From the NCBI RefSeq assembly GCF_900104515.1, contig NZ_FNJL01000032.1, positions 1 to 64,000 on the forward strand: DNA of 64,000 bases, written 5' to 3'. Positions 18,478-27,583 of this stretch are shown here, piece after piece; position 1 is the stretch's first letter; every line of letters starts with the position of its first letter. Source of the stretch: Paracidovorax cattleyae (lineage in GTDB: Bacteria; Pseudomonadota; Gammaproteobacteria; Burkholderiales; Burkholderiaceae_C). The translations under genes and the position numbers were made by a program. Under the pieces are notes generated by a model that made no database searches, had not been told where the DNA came from, and saw only the letters and a list, made by a program, of their open reading frames with translations.

Positions 18478-19788
18478 TCAGCCCTGGCCCATCAGTTCGT
18501 CGAAGGAAATGGCCTTGTCGGTGACCTTGGCCTTGTCCAGCACGAAGGCCGTGACGTTGTTCTCGACGACCACGGCCTCGACCTCGGCCAGGCGCTGGCG
18601 GTCGCCGAAGTACCAGCGGACCACGTCCTCGGGCTTCTCGTAGCTGGCGGCGAGCTCGTCCACATGCGCCTTCAGCTGCTCGGGAGTGGCGTGCAGTTCG
18701 TTGGCGCGCACGAGTTCGGCCACGACCAGGCCCAGGCGCACGCGGCGCTCGGCCTGCGGGCGGAAGACGTCCTCGGGGATCTCGGCCTTGTCGGCATCCT
18801 TGATGCCGCGCTGCTTGAGGTCGGCGCGGGCGCCTTCCAGCAGGCGGGCGATCTCTGCCTGCACGCTGGCGTTAGGCAGGTCCAGCTCGGCCTTGGAAAC
18901 CAGGGCTTCCATCACGGCCTGCTTGTTGCGGGCCAGCAGGCGGAACTTGACCTCGCGCTCGAGGTTCTTCTTGATGTCGGCGCGCAGGCCTTCCACGGTG
19001 CCGTCGGCGATGCCCAGGGACTTCGCCAGCTGCTCGTTGACTTCGGGCAGGTGGGCCGCCTCGATCTTCTTCACGGTGACGAGGAAGTCGGCGGTCTTGC
19101 CGGCTACGTCCTTGCCATGGTAGTCCTCGGGGAAGGCGAGGGGGAAGGTCTTGCTTTCGCCGGCCTTCATGCCGCGCACGGCATCCTCGAACTCCTTGAG
19201 CATCTGGCCTTCGCCCACCAGGAACTGGAAGTCTTCCGCCTTGCCGCCGGAGAACGTCTCGCCGTCGATCTTGCCCTCGAAGTCCACGGTCACGCGGTCG
19301 CCGTCCTCGGCGGCAGTGCCCTGGGCGCGCTGGGCGAAGGTGCGGCGCTGCTTGCGCAGGATGTCGATGGTCTTGTCGATGGCGGCGTCGGTGACCTCGG
19401 CGGAGATCTTCTCGACCTCGGCCGTGGCCAGGTCGCCGATCTTCACTTCGGGGAACACCTCGAACACGGCGTCGAAGGTCACCTGGCCTTCGGGAGCGCC
19501 TTCCTTCTCGGTGATGCGGGGCTGGCCGGCAACGCGCAGGTTCACCTCGTTGGCGGCCTGGGCGAAGGCTTCGCCGACCTTGTCGTTCAGCACCTCGTAC
19601 TGCACGGAGTAGCCGTAGCGCTGGGCGACGACGTTCATCGGCACCTTGCCGGGACGGAAGCCGTCCATCTTCACCGTGCGGGCCAGGCGCTTGAGGCGCG
19701 AGTCCACTTCCGACTGGATGGCGGTCAGGGGCAGGCTCAGCGTGATCTTGCGCTCGAGCTTTTCAAGGGTTTCAACAGTAACGGCCAT
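18478..19788 (-). CDS. tig: Trigger factor (ribosome-associated chaperone)
   Basis: 436 residues from the ATG at 19788, preceded by AGAGGAAG. The N-terminal ribosome-binding loop reads [19 protein letters not shown], the hallmark of trigger factor. A PPIase (FKBP-like) domain with [20 protein letters not shown] follows, then the C-terminal chaperone arms. It binds the ribosome exit site and protects nascent chains, and is the first protein gene of the tig-clpP-clpX-lon array. It follows tRNA-Leu(UAG) on the same strand by 68 bp. Confidence 0.96.
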   Translation of the reverse strand: MAVTVETLEKLERKITLSLPLTAIQSEVDSRLKRLARTVKMDGFRPGKVPMNVVAQRYGYSVQYEVLNDKVGEAFAQAANEVNLRVAGQPRITEKEGAPEGQVTFDAVFEVFPEVKIGDLATAEVEKISAEVTDAAIDKTIDILRKQRRTFAQRAQGTAAEDGDRVTVDFEGKIDGETFSGGKAEDFQFLVGEGQMLKEFEDAVRGMKAGESKTFPLAFPEDYHGKDVAGKTADFLVTVKKIEAAHLPEVNEQLAKSLGIADGTVEGLRADIKKNLEREVKFRLLARNKQAVMEALVSKAELDLPNASVQAEIARLLEGARADLKQRGIKDADKAEIPEDVFRPQAERRVRLGLVVAELVRANELHATPEQLKAHVDELAASYEKPEDVVRWYFGDRQRLAEVEAVVVENNVTAFVLDKAKVTDKAISFDELMGQG

Positions 19789-19856
19789 GGCTCTTCCTCT
19801 AGGTAATGGGACCGTGACGGCCGTCCCGTGGCGGGACCGCCTCACCGTGTTGCTCG

Positions 19857-19943
19857 TGGTGCGCGGGGGGGGACTCGAACCCCCACACCATTGCTGGCGT
19901 CAGGACCTAAACCTGGTGCGTCTACCAATTTCGCCACCCGCGC
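19857..19943 (-). tRNA. tRNA-Leu (anticodon UAG)
   Basis: 87 nt including the encoded CCA. It has a class II tRNA fold: acceptor GCGCGGG, D arm GGCGAAATTGGTAGACGC, anticodon loop TTTAGGT giving UAG, a long variable arm, and a T arm with GGTTCGAGTCC. It lies directly upstream of tig. Confidence 0.95.
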
Positions 19944-19989
19944 TTTTTCCACTTGGCTTTCCGCCCACCGTTCCCGGCGGGCTACCGAC

Positions 19990-20019
19990 AAAAAGCGGCG
20001 GACCGGGGGGGCCGCCGCT
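19990..20019 (-). terminator. Terminator downstream of the RND efflux operon
   Basis: The inverted repeat AGCGGCGG / CCGCCGCT is followed on the minus strand by T5. It lies about 50 bp past the stop of the RND permease and before tRNA-Leu. Confidence 0.75.
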
Positions 20020-20070
20020 GTGTGAAATTGGTCAACCTTCGATTTTACCCTGTCGGCGGGGCACACCCGC

Positions 20071-23000
20071 TCAGGCGGGCTGCGGCGGCCGCGTTTCGGG
20101 CCGCCGCACGCGGAACCACGCAGCGTACATTGCAGGCAGCGCCAGGAGCGTGAGCACCGTCGCGACGACGAGCCCGCCCATGATGGCGACCGCCATCGGC
20201 CCCCAGAAGACGCTGCGCGACAGGGGAATCATCGCCAGCACGGCGGCGGCGGCGGTGAGCACGATCGGACGCAGCCGGCGCACCGCGGATTCCACGATGG
20301 CATCCCAGGCCGGGACGCCGCGCGCCCGGTCGCTCTCGATCTGGTCGATCAGGATGACCGAGTTGCGCTGGATCATGCCCATGAGCGCGATCACGCCCAG
20401 CAGCGCCACGAAGCCGAAGGGGCGGCCGAGCAGCAGCAACGCGCCCGCCACGCCGGCGATGCCGAGCGGGCCGGTGAGGAACACCAGCAGGGCGCGGCTG
20501 AAGCTGTGCAGCTGGAGCATGAGCAGCGTGAAGGTGATGAACAGCATGATGGGCACGCCGGCCGCGATGGACGTGGAGCCCTTGGAGCTTTCCTCCACGG
20601 AGCCGGCGACCTCGATGCGGTAGCCGGCGTCTCCCGATGCATGCCAGCGGGCCTCGATCTGGCGCAGCCCCGGCAGCAGGGATTCGGTGACCGTGGCGCC
20701 CTGCAGGCCCTCGATCACGTCGCCCTGCACGGTAATGGCGTACTCGCGGTTCTGCCGCCACATGACGCCGGGCTCCCAGGCGAACACTGGGCGCGCGATC
20801 TGGGTCAGGGGAATGGCCTTGCCCGACGCGGTGGGGAGGTAGGCGTTCGCGATGTCCGTGATGGCCTGCCGCTCGTCCGGAGGCTGCCGGAACACGATGT
20901 CGATCAGCCGGTCGCCCTCGCGGTACTGGCCGACGGTGGTGCCGGTGAACACGGTGCGTGCGGCCTGGGCGATGGACTGGCTGGTGACGCCGAGCGCGCG
21001 CGCCTTGTCCTGGTCGATCTCCAGGCGCATGGTTTTCACGGACTCGTTCCAGTTGTCGTTCACGCCGAGCATCTGCGGGTGTTCGCGCAGGATCTTGCGC
21101 ACTTCGTCCGCATGCCGGCGCAGCCGCGCCGGATCGTTGCCGACCACGCGGAACTGCACCGGATACGCCACGGGCGGCCCGTTGGGCAGCAGCTTGACGC
21201 GGGCGCGCACTTCAGGGAACTCCCGGGCCAGCATCGCCGGCAGCGCATGCCGCAGCGCTTCGCGCCGCGCCAGATCATGGGGCTGCAGGATGATCTGCGA
21301 CACGTTGGATTGCGGGAAGACCTGGTCCAGCGGAAGGTAGAACCGCGGCACGCCCGAACCGATCCAGGTGCTGACCGCGGTCACGCCGGGTTCCTCGACG
21401 AGGCGCTTTTCCATGCGCTTGAGCACGGCTTCGTTCGCGGCGAACGAGGTACCCTCGGGGAACCATGCGTCGATCAGGATTTCCGGACGGCTGGAGTCGG
21501 GGAAGAATTGCTGCTGGACACGCCCCATGCCCACGATGCCGAGCACGAAGAGCAGCAGCGTGAGACCGATGGTGATCCAGCGGTGTTCCACGCACGCATC
21601 CACGGCGCGGCGGAAGGTGTTGTAGAAGGGGCTGTCGAAGACCTCGTGCGGGCCCTGCGCAGTTGCAGGGGTGGTTCCGGGCGGATGGTCTTCCGCCTTC
21701 GGGTGCTCGGGCACCTTGAGCAGCAGCGTGCCCAGGTACGGCACGAAGTACACCGAGACGAACCACGACAGCACGAGCGCGATCACGGTGACCGCGAAGA
21801 TCGCGAAGGTGTATTCGCCGGTGACCGACTTGGCGATGCCGATGGGCAGGAAGCCCGCCGCGGTGATCAGGGTGCCGGTGAGCATCGGCATGGCGGTGAT
21901 CTCGTACGCGAAGGTGGCGGCGCGGACCTTGTCGTAGCCTTCCTCCATCTTGCGCACCATCATCTCGACGGCGATGATGGCATCGTCCACCAGCAGTCCG
22001 AGCGCGATGATGAGCGAGCCCAGGGAGATCTTGTGCAGCCCGATCTTCCAGTACCACATGGCCAGGAAGGTCACGGCCAGCACCAGCGGGATCGTGATGC
22101 CGACCACCAGGCCGGGGCGGATGTCCAGCGTCCAGCGGCGCCACAGCGGATGGTTTCCCGGGCGCTTGTGCAGGCCCAGGCTCAGGAAGCTCACGGCGAG
22201 CACGATCACCACGGCCTCGATGAGCACCTTCAAGAATTCGTTCACGGACGACGACACGGCGAGGGGCTGGTCCTGCACGTTCTCGAGGCGCACGCCGGCT
22301 GGCAGGGTCTGCTCGATGCGGCGTGCGGCCGCATGCAGTGCTTCGCCGAGGCTGATGATGTCGCCGCCCTTGGCCATCGACACGCCCAGCGCGACGACTT
22401 CCCGCCCCTGGTGGTGCACCTTGACGGAGGGCGGGTCGATGTAGCCGCGGCGCACCTCGGCGATGTCGCCGAGCCGCAGCTGTGCACCGGAGGCGCCCCG
22501 GATCGGCATGGCGCGCAGTTCCTCTACGGCGCCGAACTGCCCGGCCACGCGGACCTGCACCTGGTCCTGCGGGGTCTGGACGGTGCCCGCGCTCTCGACG
22601 GCGTTCTGCTGGCCGAGCTGGTTCAGGACCTGGTTCATGTCCAGACCGAGCTGGGCGAGCCGCTTCTGCGAGATCTCGATGTAGATCTTCTCGTCCTGGA
22701 TGCCGAACTGCTCAACCTTGGCCACATCCTTGACGCGCAGCAGCTGCTGGCGGATGTCGTCGGCGAAGGTCTTGAGCTCTGCCTGGCTGAAACCTTCCGC
22801 TTCGATCGCGTAGATCACGCCATAGACGTCGCCGAATTCATCGTTGAAGAACGGCCCCTGCACGCCCTGCGGCAGGGTGGCGCGCATGTCGCCGATCTTC
22901 TTGCGCACGGTGTACCAGACCCCGGCCACCTCTCCTGGCGGGGAGGATTCCTTGATCTCGAAGATGATCTGCGACTCTCCCGGCTTGGAGTAGCTGCGCA

Positions 23001-23277
23001 TGCGGTCCGCATAGGGCACTTCCTGCAGGGTGCGCTCGAGCTTGTCGGTGACCTGCTCCGCCACCTGCTGCGCCGTGGCGCCGGGCCAGTAGGTGCGCAC
23101 CACCATGGCGCGGAACGTGAAAGGCGGATCTTCGTCCTGGCCGAGCTGGAAATAGGCCGCGATGCCCAGCACCATGAGCACCACCATGAGGTAGCGCGTC
23201 AGCGCGGGATGGTCCAGGGCCCACCTGGACAGGTTGAAGCCCCCGGATGGCTGCGGTTGCGGTGTCGCTTGTTCCAT
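20071..23277 (-). CDS. Efflux RND transporter permease (HAE1/AcrB-type)
   Basis: 1068 residues, normal for an RND pump. There is an N-terminal span (LTRYLMVVLMVLGIAAYFQL), two large periplasmic loops with porter motifs, and two bundles of five more spans. The proton-relay aspartates are visible in TM4 as GLLVDDAIIAVEMM. It is a proton-driven exporter of the hydrophobe/amphiphile type working with the membrane-fusion lipoprotein encoded 8 bp upstream; an outer-membrane TolC-type partner is not in this window. The QDEDPPFTFRAMVV loop resembles the subgroup that includes TriC/VmeF-like pumps, but substrate specificity cannot be read. Confidence 0.92.
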   Translation of the reverse strand: MEQATPQPQPSGGFNLSRWALDHPALTRYLMVVLMVLGIAAYFQLGQDEDPPFTFRAMVVRTYWPGATAQQVAEQVTDKLERTLQEVPYADRMRSYSKPGESQIIFEIKESSPPGEVAGVWYTVRKKIGDMRATLPQGVQGPFFNDEFGDVYGVIYAIEAEGFSQAELKTFADDIRQQLLRVKDVAKVEQFGIQDEKIYIEISQKRLAQLGLDMNQVLNQLGQQNAVESAGTVQTPQDQVQVRVAGQFGAVEELRAMPIRGASGAQLRLGDIAEVRRGYIDPPSVKVHHQGREVVALGVSMAKGGDIISLGEALHAAARRIEQTLPAGVRLENVQDQPLAVSSSVNEFLKVLIEAVVIVLAVSFLSLGLHKRPGNHPLWRRWTLDIRPGLVVGITIPLVLAVTFLAMWYWKIGLHKISLGSLIIALGLLVDDAIIAVEMMVRKMEEGYDKVRAATFAYEITAMPMLTGTLITAAGFLPIGIAKSVTGEYTFAIFAVTVIALVLSWFVSVYFVPYLGTLLLKVPEHPKAEDHPPGTTPATAQGPHEVFDSPFYNTFRRAVDACVEHRWITIGLTLLLFVLGIVGMGRVQQQFFPDSSRPEILIDAWFPEGTSFAANEAVLKRMEKRLVEEPGVTAVSTWIGSGVPRFYLPLDQVFPQSNVSQIILQPHDLARREALRHALPAMLAREFPEVRARVKLLPNGPPVAYPVQFRVVGNDPARLRRHADEVRKILREHPQMLGVNDNWNESVKTMRLEIDQDKARALGVTSQSIAQAARTVFTGTTVGQYREGDRLIDIVFRQPPDERQAITDIANAYLPTASGKAIPLTQIARPVFAWEPGVMWRQNREYAITVQGDVIEGLQGATVTESLLPGLRQIEARWHASGDAGYRIEVAGSVEESSKGSTSIAAGVPIMLFITFTLLMLQLHSFSRALLVFLTGPLGIAGVAGALLLLGRPFGFVALLGVIALMGMIQRNSVILIDQIESDRARGVPAWDAIVESAVRRLRPIVLTAAAAVLAMIPLSRSVFWGPMAVAIMGGLVVATVLTLLALPAMYAAWFRVRRPETRPPQPA

Positions 23278-23285
23278 GGGTGTCC

Positions 23286-24509
23286 TCAGCGGGGGGATTC
23301 GGCCGCGGAGGCGGGCAGGGCAGCGGCGGCCGGAGCGTCGGCGGAGGGCACGCGGGGCCGGTAGATCTGCACCTTCTGGCCCGGCGAGAGGACGTGCACG
23401 CCCGTGGCGACGACCTGCATGCCCGGCGTGAGCCCGGCGCCGACCACCACTTCGTTGCCGTCGGCCCGCGCGATCTGGATCACCTGCGAGCGGACCGTGC
23501 CGCTCGACGGCTCATAGACCCACACCGCGGTTTGTGCGCCTTCCTGCCGCAGCGCGCTGGTCGGCAGCTTGATGGCCTGCGCGCCCTCCCTGTCCGGCGT
23601 CTCCGGCGTTATATAGGCGGTGGCACCCAGGGGCGGCGGATTGTCCGCGGCCAGGGCGACCTTGGCCTGGAAGGTGCGGGTGACCGGGTCGGCGCTGGCC
23701 GCGACCTCCCGGATGCGGCCCGGCACGGAGGGGCCGCCCGACCACAGCCGCACGGACACGGTCTGGTCTGGGCGCACACCGGCGACCCGGTCTTCCGGGA
23801 CGGAGAACACCACGTCCCGCGGCCCGTCCTGCGCGATGCGCACGACGGGTGTGCCCGCGGCCACGACCTGGCCCGGCTCGGCATCGATGCCCGTGACCAC
23901 GCCGGCCGCGTCGGCCAGAAGGCGCGTATAGCCCGCCTGGTTACCCTGGGATGCCGACTGCGCCCGCGCCTGCTCGAGCGAGGCTTCCGCGGCCTTCAGC
24001 GTGGCTGCGCGACGGTCCAGTTCCGCACCGCTGATGAAATTCTGGGATTTCAGCGCGGAAAACCGCTGGTAGTCGGCGGCCGCGAGATCTCGCTGGGTCT
24101 GCGCCGAAGCCACCTGGGCGCGTGCCGCATCCAGGGACAGCTGGTAGTCGCGGGAGTCGAGCTGCGCCAGCAATTGCCCGGCCTTCACCCGCTGGCCGAG
24201 TTCTGCCTGGCGCTGCACGATCTTGCCCGCCACCCGGAAGCCCAGGCGGGACTCCACGCGTGCCCGCACTTCGCCAGCATATTCGAGCCGGGTCTGCAGC
24301 GGGGCGGTGCCCGTGGTCAGCAGTTTGACGGAGCGTTCCGGCTCCGGGTCGGGCTCGGGCCTGGAGCACCCCCAGAGCACGGTGGCGGCCAGGACCGCCA
24401 GCGCGGCCCGCCTTCTGCCCACGGCAAGCTGTTTCCATGAAAAAGCCCCGCGGAGGGGCTGGGTGGATGGGGGCTGGCGGTGCATGCGGGGCTGCGCGAG
24501 AGTCGGCAT
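23286..24509 (-). CDS. RND efflux periplasmic adaptor lipoprotein
   Basis: 407 residues (an ATG at 24485 is an alternative start). A positively charged N terminus leads into ALAVLAATVLWGC, a lipobox, so it is probably lipid-anchored in the inner membrane. Lipoyl/biotinyl half-motifs (YAGEVRARVESRLGFRVAGK, GQRVKAGQLLAQLD), an alpha-helical hairpin at about 130-205 and a beta-barrel region follow, as in AcrA/MexA-type adaptors. The gene is directly upstream of the permease with an 8-bp gap and clearly cotranscribed. A palindromic TetR-type site lies before the start. Confidence 0.9.
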   Translation of the reverse strand: MPTLAQPRMHRQPPSTQPLRGAFSWKQLAVGRRRAALAVLAATVLWGCSRPEPDPEPERSVKLLTTGTAPLQTRLEYAGEVRARVESRLGFRVAGKIVQRQAELGQRVKAGQLLAQLDSRDYQLSLDAARAQVASAQTQRDLAAADYQRFSALKSQNFISGAELDRRAATLKAAEASLEQARAQSASQGNQAGYTRLLADAAGVVTGIDAEPGQVVAAGTPVVRIAQDGPRDVVFSVPEDRVAGVRPDQTVSVRLWSGGPSVPGRIREVAASADPVTRTFQAKVALAADNPPPLGATAYITPETPDREGAQAIKLPTSALRQEGAQTAVWVYEPSSGTVRSQVIQIARADGNEVVVGAGLTPGMQVVATGVHVLSPGQKVQIYRPRVPSADAPAAAALPASAAESPR

Positions 24510-24526
24510 GGCGGGACCCAGAGGTT

Positions 24527-24552
24527 GGTTAATGACTGACTGGTTAGTAATC
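24527..24552. promoter_or_regulatory. Operator-like repeat upstream of the RND operon
   Basis: The stretch GGTTAATGACTGACTGG continuing to TTAGTAATC contains overlapping TGACTGACTGG and GGTTA repeats (GGTTA at 24527 and 24542). It sits between the divergent adaptor and hpnC starts. Sequences of this type are common targets of TetR/AcrR-family repressors of RND pumps. No tetR gene is adjacent, so the regulator would act from elsewhere. Confidence 0.4.
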
Positions 24553-24592
24553 TAGGTGAAAGCCTCAGCGGCTGTCAAGCGACAATCGCGGG

Positions 24593-25564
24593 GTGTCCAA
24601 GCCCTCTGCCTCAATCCTCCCTCCAGAGTCCGGCGATGTTTCTCAGGAACGTCCGGATTCGCCCTCGATTTCCGAGCCCGGCGGCACCACCGGCGCGTCC
24701 GGAGCCGAGCGTTCGCCGGCCATCGTGCGCGCCAGGCCGGTGACGCACTACGAGAACTTTCCCGTGGCCTCTTGGCTGTGCCCCCCTGCGCTGCGGGAGC
24801 CGATTGCCGCCATCTATGCGTTCGCCCGCACGGCGGACGACCTTGCCGACGAAGGTGACGCCACCGCGCCAGAGCGTCTCGATGCGCTGAACGAATACAC
24901 CCGGGAGCTGCACCGCATCGCTGCGGGCGCGCCGCCGCAGTCGCGGTGGGCGGGGGTGTTCGGGCCGCTGCAGGCCGCCATCGGCAGCCATTCCCTTCCC
25001 GTGGCGCTGCTGGCGGATCTGCTCAGTGCCTTTGTGCAGGATGTGCTCCGGACGTCGGAGGGGCTGACCTACGCGGACCGGGACGGATTGCTGGATTACT
25101 GCCGGCGATCGGCCAATCCCGTGGGGCGCCTGCTCCTGCATCTCTACGGCATCGGAGATCCCCTGGCGCTGCGCCGCAGCGACGCGATATGCACTGCCTT
25201 GCAGCTCGTGAATTTCTGGCAGGACCTGAGCGTGGACCTGCCGAGAGGGCGGCATTACGTCACCGATGCCGACCTGGCCCGGTTCGACATCGACCGCGCG
25301 CTGCTGCAGCGGCAGCCGCTTTCCCCGCAGGCGCGGGCGCTGGTGGCAGACAGCGCGCGATGGGCGCGTGAACTCATGGTCGAAGGGGCCGGGCTCGTGC
25401 ACCAGTTGCCTGGACGGATGGGGTGGGAGCTGCGCCTGGTCGTACAGGGAGGACTGCGCATTCTCGACAAGGTGGAGGCCATGCGCGGGGACAGCCTGTT
25501 GAGGCGGCCCGTGCTGGGGCCCGGCGACTGGCTGCGCATGGCGATGCGTGCCGTGGCGATGTAG
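24593..25564 (+). CDS. hpnC: Squalene synthase-like HpnC
   Basis: 323 residues. A low-complexity N-terminal extension of about 45 residues precedes the HpnC core (THYENFPVASWLCPPALREP, then AFARTADDLADEGD with D82, D83 and D86). The second aspartate-rich motif is LVNFWQDLSVDLPRGRHYVT. HpnC converts presqualene diphosphate to hydroxysqualene, the middle step between HpnD and HpnE. The gene stands alone on the plus strand, 83 bp from the divergent RND operon and about 11 kb from hpnD/hpnE, which is unusual because the three are normally contiguous. Confidence 0.87.
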   Translation: MSKPSASILPPESGDVSQERPDSPSISEPGGTTGASGAERSPAIVRARPVTHYENFPVASWLCPPALREPIAAIYAFARTADDLADEGDATAPERLDALNEYTRELHRIAAGAPPQSRWAGVFGPLQAAIGSHSLPVALLADLLSAFVQDVLRTSEGLTYADRDGLLDYCRRSANPVGRLLLHLYGIGDPLALRRSDAICTALQLVNFWQDLSVDLPRGRHYVTDADLARFDIDRALLQRQPLSPQARALVADSARWARELMVEGAGLVHQLPGRMGWELRLVVQGGLRILDKVEAMRGDSLLRRPVLGPGDWLRMAMRAVAM

Positions 25565-25607
25565 GTGCGTAAGCAGGCAGGGGATGCACCCGCACCTGCT
25601 CTCCGGG

Positions 25608-26267
25608 TCACCGGGACACAGTCACCGCGGTGTAGGACCCCGTTGCCGTGTGGGGCGGGTGGACAACCATGCTGGCGTAGCCGCGATAGGTACCGTTCTT
25701 CAATTCGTCGGTCACCCAGACGAGCAGGTCCTGTTTCCGGCCCTTGCCGTTGTCGATGAGGCCCACGACCTCCAGGCGGAAGAACTGGTCCGGGGCATCC
25801 ACCTGTACGGCATTGCCTTCGAAGCGGGGCGCCCCGGGCAGCAAGGCTTTCAGGGAGTGCTTGCCGGCATCTGCGCGATTGTGCAGCGATGACGGGAACG
25901 AGCGCAGATCCAGTTGCTGGTAGAGAGCTTTGGCCTGGCTTGCAGCCGCCGCAGCCTTTTCTGCCACGAAAGGCCTTCCGCCCACCTGGCGGAGGCTGTC
26001 GCACAGCAGGTACTCGCTCCGGATCTCGAAATTGCGGGTGGACTCGACGGGCTGTGCCTTGGCCAGAAGTTCCGAGTAGTCGAGGCAGTTCTTCGCCGAG
26101 GCGCCGTTGTCGAACGCGAGCGGCGTGCGCGCGGTCGTGAGCGCCGCCTTGGGGTTCTGCAGCGCTGCCAGCAGTTCCGCGTTGGCGACATGGACGGTGC
26201 CATCCGCAGCATGCACGGCGACCGAACCCAGGACGGCGGCAGCAAGGGTGATCCATCGCTTCATCAT
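25608..26267 (-). CDS. Predicted periplasmic immunity protein for the adjacent muramidase
   Basis: 219 residues with a clear signal peptide (MMKRWITLAAAVLGSVAVHA) and two cysteines in the mature part (KNCLDY, YLLCDSL) that could form a disulfide. I recognise no family. The start overlaps the stop of the muramidase gene (ATGA overlap), which indicates translational coupling. A secreted partner directly downstream of a peptidoglycan-cleaving toxin, itself downstream of hcp, fits a T6SS immunity protein that blocks the toxin in the periplasm. This role is inferred from context and localisation, not from homology. Base composition is less GC-rich than the surrounding core genes. Confidence 0.6.
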   Translation of the reverse strand: MMKRWITLAAAVLGSVAVHAADGTVHVANAELLAALQNPKAALTTARTPLAFDNGASAKNCLDYSELLAKAQPVESTRNFEIRSEYLLCDSLRQVGGRPFVAEKAAAAASQAKALYQQLDLRSFPSSLHNRADAGKHSLKALLPGAPRFEGNAVQVDAPDQFFRLEVVGLIDNGKGRKQDLLVWVTDELKNGTYRGYASMVVHPPHTATGSYTAVTVSR

Positions 26268-26821
26268 TTGATCTTCTCCAGCAGGGCGGCTTCCTTGCCG
26301 CGTCGGGTAGGGTACACATCGCCGAAGTTCTTGAGCAGCTTCACGGCCTCCGTCCAGTCCTGCTCCGTCACGGCTTTCCAGAACTTTGGCGTGGCGGAGT
26401 CCAGGTTGATGCCGTACTGGAACGACACCGATGCGACAACGGTCTGGGCTTCCGCAGGCAGATCGATGAAGTGCTTCTTCTCGGCCGTGGCCGAGTCGTA
26501 CTTGAGCTTCAGGCTGGCGATGTGGCTGGCCTTTGTGGCCTTGTCGATCGATTCGGCTTCTGCCGCGGTGATGGTCAACGGTGTCTTCTCGATCAGCTTC
26601 TTGGCGTCGGCACCCTTGGTGCCGAGGCAGGGCTTGAGCTTTTCGATCAGATTGCTGGCCAGTCCCAGGTTCTTGAGATCACTTTCGGACCGCTGCCCTA
26701 GGTCGAACCCCGTTGCAATGGTCACACCGCTTTTGCTGACATTGGCTGCGGGGACGTAGCCGCTCGTCTGGGAGCCCCCTTCCAGGGCGCTCAAAAATGC
26801 ATAGTCGATTTGTTCTGGCAT
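26264..26821 (-). CDS. Predicted T6SS effector: pesticin/T4-lysozyme-like muramidase
   Basis: 185 residues from the ATG at 26821; a GTG at 26881 would add 20 residues, and neither has a good ribosome binding site. The N terminus YAFLSALEGG, followed by GYVPAANVSKSG and VTIATGFDLGQRS, matches the C-terminal muramidase domain of pesticin. The likely catalytic glutamate is E14 and the threonine T37, 23 residues apart as in pesticin; D40 in GFD is a further candidate. It should cleave peptidoglycan glycan strands. It has no signal peptide, so it needs a delivery route to the periplasm. The hcp gene 280 bp upstream on the same strand and the overlapping secreted partner point to the T6SS. Confidence 0.75.
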   Translation of the reverse strand: MPEQIDYAFLSALEGGSQTSGYVPAANVSKSGVTIATGFDLGQRSESDLKNLGLASNLIEKLKPCLGTKGADAKKLIEKTPLTITAAEAESIDKATKASHIASLKLKYDSATAEKKHFIDLPAEAQTVVASVSFQYGINLDSATPKFWKAVTEQDWTEAVKLLKNFGDVYPTRRGKEAALLEKIK

Positions 26822-27053
26822 GGATGCTGGGTGCGTGTTGGTTTTATCGGATTTGCAGATTTTTATTGGATATCGTTGCACTTCTCCGGCAAAGAGTTTC
26901 CGATGGGGGCGAATGGCGGACGCTGCTCAAAATCCGAGCATTAAGGAGTCGGTATTTCCGCAAAGACGCAAACATTGCTTTCAGGCATTTTGTGCATCGA
27001 CCCATGCGAAAAAAAGATGCATGGACGCACTGGCTGTCTGTGGGAAATAAAAA

Positions 27054-27082
27054 AAGCCGGAGCCTCGCAAGACATCCGGCTT
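27054..27082 (-). terminator. Terminator downstream of hcp
   Basis: The inverted repeat AAGCCGGA / TCCGGCTT is followed on the minus strand by a T-rich run (TTTTTTTATTTCC). It lies about 20 bp past the hcp stop and separates hcp from the effector gene. The effector pair probably therefore has its own promoter in the AT-richer stretch 26822-27050, or relies on read-through. Confidence 0.8.
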
Positions 27083-27100
27083 CTGCGCAGAACGAGAGAA

Positions 27101-27583
27101 TCAGGCTTCTTTGTTTTCCTTGATGTTCCAGCCAGCGGAGCTTTCTGCGCCCTTGCCGCCCTGGTTCGTCTGTTCCCAGTATTGGGTCTTGATTTTTGCG
27201 GCCTGGAATGCGTAGTTCACGAGGACGGCATCGCTGCCGTCGGTGCCGCTGACGGTCACGCTGGTGACCAGCACGTCGGTGAGTGTGATCTTGCTGAATT
27301 CGATCTGCGTGCCGCCGGCCTTGCACATCGAGATTTCCACCTGGCCCAGGTGCTTGCCGGAGGAGCAATGCTTCAGAACCGCAGGGTAGGCCTTGTCGAT
27401 CTTGGCCACGATGTTCAGGTCGTGGAAGGTGACCTTGCCGGCGCCTGCGCCACTTCCCGTGGCCATCGAGTTGGGCTGCGTCGCGCCCCAGGTGAAGGAA
27501 CGGATGTCAGTCCAGCTCTTGTGGTTGGCGTCTTGTGACTCGCCGCTGGCACCTTCAACCTTCATGAACATATCGACGGACAT
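27101..27583 (-). CDS. hcp: Type VI secretion tube protein Hcp
   Basis: 160 residues from the ATG at 27583, which gives MSVDMFMKVEGASGESQDAN; the open frame upstream is an extension. It has the Hcp1-family pattern: FMKVEGASGES, the SFTWGATQP segment, VTFHDLNIVAKIDKAYP and the C-terminal strand VNYAFQAAKIKTQYWEQT. Hcp forms the hexameric ring tube pushed out by sheath contraction and can also chaperone small cargo effectors within its lumen. It is divergent from the kinase-led T6SS operon. The small muramidase downstream is a natural Hcp-cargo candidate. Confidence 0.95.
   Translation of the reverse strand: MSVDMFMKVEGASGESQDANHKSWTDIRSFTWGATQPNSMATGSGAGAGKVTFHDLNIVAKIDKAYPAVLKHCSSGKHLGQVEISMCKAGGTQIEFSKITLTDVLVTSVTVSGTDGSDAVLVNYAFQAAKIKTQYWEQTNQGGKGAESSAGWNIKENKEA

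Noticed and set aside
20506-23364. Plus-strand frame of 952 residues across the RND permease
   Set aside because: Antisense shadow; the minus strand has all RND motifs.
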